64,000 nt of DNA. It comes from Leucobacter muris. GTDB lineage: Bacteria; Actinomycetota; Actinomycetes; Actinomycetales; Microbacteriaceae. This document shows positions 63,077 through 64,000 of the stretch, in pieces. Within the stretch, counting starts at the first letter, position 1. The number at the start of each line of letters is the position of its first letter. A program made the translations under genes and the position numbers. The notes beneath the pieces are model-generated. The model worked only from the letters and a program-made list of their open reading frames with translations, did no database searches and had not been told where the DNA came from. The stretch covers positions 1 through 64,000 of the forward strand of contig NZ_CP035037.1 in the NCBI RefSeq assembly GCF_004028235.1, given 5' to 3'.

Positions 63077-64000
63077 ATGGATGGATCCGGCATGCTCCGC
63101 ATCACGGGGCGCTTCGTGCGCACCGACCTCGACTGCATCGGCGAAACCGCCGGTCCGGCCTCCGCGCCCGAGGCGATGCTCGTCGAGCACGGGCGCATCG
63201 TCGCCGTCGGCTCGCAAGACGAAGTGCCCGCACCCGCCGCCGCCCGCCGCATCGACCTCGGCGAGGGCTGGGCGATCCCGGGCCTCATCGAACCGCACGG
63301 CCACCCCTCCGAAGCCGCGCAGCTGCTGGGCGGCGACGTCATCGACATCCGTCCCGTCACACTCGAGAGCGCCGACGCCGTGTGGGGCGCGGTCAAGCGC
63401 GCGCTCGCGGCCGAACCCCGCCCCGAGCGCGTGCTCGCCAACGGCTGGGATCCCCTGCTGCAGCGCGGGCTCGTACCGCCCAGCATCGTAGACCTCGACG
63501 CGATCGCCGGCGACATCCCGCTCGTCATCGTGCACAACTCGCTGCACTCGGCGTACTTCAACACCGCCGCGGCCCGCGAGGCCGGCGTCGACCGCGGCAC
63601 CCCCGACCCCGCGGGCGCCTCATACGGCCGCGACGCGTCGGGCGAGCTCACCGGCGTCGCCTACGAGGCCGCCGCGGTGATGCGGATCGCCGGCCCCGTC
63701 ATGGCCGCCGTTCGACAGCAGCTGCCGCAGCGCATGGCCGAGCACCTCGCCGAGGTGCGCCGGCGCGGCATCACCACGGTCGCCGACCTCACCTGGACCG
63801 GAGAGCTCGGGCCGCTGTTCGACGGGCTGCGCGACGCCGGGCGCCTGCCCGTGCGCGTGCGCGGCTACGAGATGTCGCGCCCCGGGGCGCGGGCGACCAG
63901 GCCCCTCGACAACGGCGACGCCCGCGTGCGGCAGACCGGCGTCAAGGTGTGGAGCGACGGCTCGCCCTGGGTGGGCAACATCGCCACGTCGTTCCCGTAC
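63077..64000 (+). CDS. Amidohydrolase, YtcJ-like (3' end beyond window)
   Basis: The first 308 codons of an amidohydrolase-3/YtcJ-type protein; the frame is open at the window end. It starts MDGSGMLRITGRFVRTD with GGAGGGG 8 nt before ATG 63077. The metal motif after the strand GWAIPGLIEPHGHP (about residue 70) keeps the HxH but has Glu-Pro before it where many relatives have Asp-Ser/Ala. VIVHNSLHSAYFNTAA and VKVWSDGSPW match the YtcJ family. No signal peptide. The substrate of these imidazolone- or N-acyl-like hydrolases is rarely known. It is divergent from dhaK. Confidence 0.85.
   Translation, partial: MDGSGMLRITGRFVRTDLDCIGETAGPASAPEAMLVEHGRIVAVGSQDEVPAPAAARRIDLGEGWAIPGLIEPHGHPSEAAQLLGGDVIDIRPVTLESADAVWGAVKRALAAEPRPERVLANGWDPLLQRGLVPPSIVDLDAIAGDIPLVIVHNSLHSAYFNTAAAREAGVDRGTPDPAGASYGRDASGELTGVAYEAAAVMRIAGPVMAAVRQQLPQRMAEHLAEVRRRGITTVADLTWTGELGPLFDGLRDAGRLPVRVRGYEMSRPGARATRPLDNGDARVRQTGVKVWSDGSPWVGNIATSFPY

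Overview
The window is a high-GC actinobacterial chromosome segment that starts on the first base of dnaA and runs through the replication origin neighbourhood. The gene order (dnaA, oriC, dnaN, recF, a DUF721/DciA-like gene, gyrB, gyrA, DUF3566 gene, tRNA-Ile, tRNA-Ala, cyclophilin, rhomboid, crgA, class E sortase, pabA-type amidotransferase, then the pknB-pknA-pbpA-rodA-pstP-fha cluster) is typical of Micrococcales. Together with a C50-type carotenoid operon it points to the family Microbacteriaceae. Leucobacter or a near relative is my guess and is inference only; no rRNA is present to settle it.

Layout. 1-10208: replication initiation and gyrase genes, all rightward, with oriC at 1474-1899 and three parS-type ParB sites inside recF and gyrB. 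10306-20125: two tRNAs, then small single-gene units (GNAT, a frameshifted VOC gene, PIG-L deacetylase, a histidine kinase/response regulator/DUF4097 operon, hydrolase with a fourth parS-like site, NUDIX, cyclophilin, rhomboid, crgA). Many of these have a TAnnnT box 6-7 nt before the start codon, the arrangement expected for leaderless mRNAs. 20184-21759: sortase, a 53-residue membrane protein and an anthranilate/aminodeoxychorismate synthase glutaminase subunit. 21864-31013 (minus strand): fhaA-fhaB-pstP-rodA-pbpA-pknA-pknB, the Ser/Thr phosphorylation and septal or elongation peptidoglycan module, with start/stop overlaps at several junctions.

31455-40117: a MarR regulator divergent from a seven-gene operon idi-crtE-crtB-crtI-crtYe-crtYf::crtEb-mmpL. 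It should make a cyclic C50 carotenoid from IPP/DMAPP: isomerase, GGPP synthase, phytoene synthase, desaturase, then elongation and cyclisation. The second cyclase subunit and the UbiA-type lycopene elongase are fused in one reading frame, and an MmpL transporter closes the operon.

40237-48575: the least explained region. A strong promoter is flanked by two TGTAAA-N2-TTTACA-type palindromes. It drives a NitT/TauT-type ABC importer, an aldehyde dehydrogenase, an M19-fold protein that seems to lack several canonical zinc ligands, a phytoene-desaturase-like FAD oxidoreductase and a muconolactone-isomerase-like protein, followed by a LacI regulator. I read this as a substrate-inducible uptake and catabolic operon of unknown substrate, and it is the best candidate here for an undescribed system.

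48728-58356: a lipoprotein, a small HTH protein, and a TetR-controlled import island. The island has two ABC-exporter-fold subunits (the second broken by an in-frame amber codon), an MptD-type ECF S component, an ECF T component, a double ECF ATPase and an MFS protein, and resembles metallophore uptake loci. 58366-62743 (minus strand): dhaK-dhaL-dhaM, a PEP-dependent dihydroxyacetone kinase in which DhaM is fused to HPr and enzyme I. 63077-64000: the 5' part of a YtcJ-type amidohydrolase, cut by the window end.
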